A model generated the notes under the pieces. That model made no database searches. It saw only the letters and a program-made list of their open reading frames with translations, and was not told the DNA's origin. Positions 5,552-5,770 of a DNA stretch of 5,770 nucleotides are shown piece by piece. The position numbers and the translations under genes were made by a program. Source of the stretch: Acidimicrobiaceae bacterium (lineage in GTDB: Bacteria > Actinomycetota > Acidimicrobiia > Acidimicrobiales > UBA8190); contig PKWD01000033.1 in NCBI GenBank assembly GCA_003131945.1, positions 1 to 5,770 of the forward strand, read 5' to 3'. Each line of letters begins with the position of its first letter. Position 1 is the stretch's first letter.

Positions 5552-5552
5552 T
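5500..5552. repeat. Imperfect inverted repeat across the start of the small gene
   Basis: CGGGTGGGG (5504-5512) faces CCCCACCCG (5540-5548), a perfect 9-bp match. After one mismatch the pairing continues for three more base pairs (ATA at 5500-5502 with TAT at 5550-5552), separated overall by 27 nt. The proposed ATG at 5532 lies in the loop, so the structure could sequester the start of the 5532-5705 gene, or the arms could bind a regulator. Confidence 0.4.
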
Positions 5553-5705
5553 TCGCGGATCACACCAATCGAAGTCAATGGTTGGCGGTTCGCCACAGAC
5601 CCCGCTCGGCTCCCTGTCCATCCTGGCGCGATTCCAGTACGGCGGGCAACGCTTGATCCTTCCAAGCAAGTCGAGACTCGGCTGATCAAAAACGAGGAGG
5701 AGTGA
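5532..5705 (+). CDS. Possible 57-aa protein translationally coupled to the integrase
   Basis: ATG 5532 to TGA 5703-5705. The protein begins MSTPTRYSRITPIEVNGWRF and ends QVETRLIKNEEE. The composition is balanced and protein-like, and about 60% of its codons end in G or C. Its stop shares one base with the integrase ATG (TGATG), typical of coupled genes. A small gene just before an integrase is often an excisionase or recombination directionality factor, but I see no helix-turn-helix or other known motif, so I assign no function. Against it: the ribosome-binding site is weak (AAGAG immediately before the ATG), and the terminal EEE merely reads through the integrase Shine-Dalgarno sequence. It may be a chance frame. 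Confidence 0.4.
   Translation: MSTPTRYSRITPIEVNGWRFATDPARLPVHPGAIPVRRATLDPSKQVETRLIKNEEE
5694..5700 (+). promoter_or_regulatory. Shine-Dalgarno site of the integrase gene
   Basis: GAGGAGG at 5694-5700 ends 4 nt before ATG 5705, fixing that start. A GTG at 5702 in the same frame is too close to be used. This is the strongest ribosome-binding site in the window, in contrast to the apparently leaderless genes on the left. Confidence 0.8.
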
Positions 5706-5770
5706 TGCCAGGATCAATACGAAAGAGAGGCGACAGCTGGGAGCTGAGGGTCTACGCCGGAACCGATCCC
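5705..5770 (+). CDS. Tyrosine-type phage integrase, N-terminal fragment (cut by window edge)
   Basis: Only the first 22 residues are visible: MPGSIRKRGDSWELR then VYAGTDP. The pattern of a short start, IRKRG, a small residue, SWELRVY and a DP turn is what I recognise as the N-terminal arm-binding beta-sheet region of actinobacterial tyrosine site-specific integrases. In that family the sequence typically goes on to a TGK/R-type strand and the catalytic domain. The catalytic residues (R-H-R-Y) lie outside the window and cannot be checked. A strong Shine-Dalgarno sequence precedes it and a possible small gene overlaps its start. It implies an integrated phage, plasmid or ICE-like element continuing to the right, or a remnant of one. 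Confidence 0.8.
   Translation, partial: MPGSIRKRGDSWELRVYAGTDP

Noticed and set aside
5359..5685. 108-aa and 72-aa plus-strand frames between the permease and the integrase
   Set aside because: Low-quality translations starting at non-ATG codons without ribosome-binding sites; the 5532-5705 frame is more protein-like and is coupled to the integrase.
1..5770. CRISPR array or rRNA
   Set aside because: No series of repeats with unique spacers and no rRNA-like sequence; the only regular repeats are the four operator boxes.

Overview
The window reads as chromosomal DNA from a high-G+C actinobacterium. The grounds are G/C-rich wobble positions, a NarL/DesK-type two-component pair with an actinobacterial-style membrane sensor, apparently leaderless gene starts, and an actinobacterial-type phage integrase at the right edge. 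Genus cannot be assigned from the sequence alone.

Layout: (1) 1-642 holds no convincing gene. (2) 643-1140 (+) encodes a 165-aa protein with a membrane hairpin and a possible PH-like C-terminal half; its start looks leaderless. (3) 1141-1531 is a convergent gap with two perfect hairpins. (4) 1532-2200 and 2197-3447 (both -) are a response regulator and a sensor histidine kinase, with the kinase first and an ATGA overlap. (5) 3448-3612 is a divergent control region with four 17-bp boxes. (6) 3613-4542 and 4539-5285 (both +) are an ABC ATPase and an ABC-2 type permease, again joined by an ATGA overlap. (7) 5286-5531 is intergenic and contains a strong hairpin and short repeats. (8) 5532-5705 is a possible 57-aa gene whose stop overlaps the start of a tyrosine-type integrase (5705 to the window edge).

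The central unit is a divergent sensor/regulator and exporter module. A membrane-embedded kinase probably senses a membrane-active compound or envelope damage, phosphorylates the NarL-type regulator, and the regulator controls a two-gene ABC exporter. The general design resembles the LnrJK/LnrLMN linearmycin system and other drug- or lipid-responsive modules, but the substrate cannot be read from sequence.

The most striking signal is in the control region. Four copies of a box resembling CTGTCtcAtGGGsGAGk lie exactly 24 bp apart, two on each strand and all pointing outward. Their symmetry axis (3530) coincides with the midpoint between the two start codons (3447 and 3613). The inner and outer boxes therefore sit at identical distances from both genes, and the proximal box occupies the -35 position at both. 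This fits a shared operator that switches both transcripts. The right edge appears to enter an integrative element.
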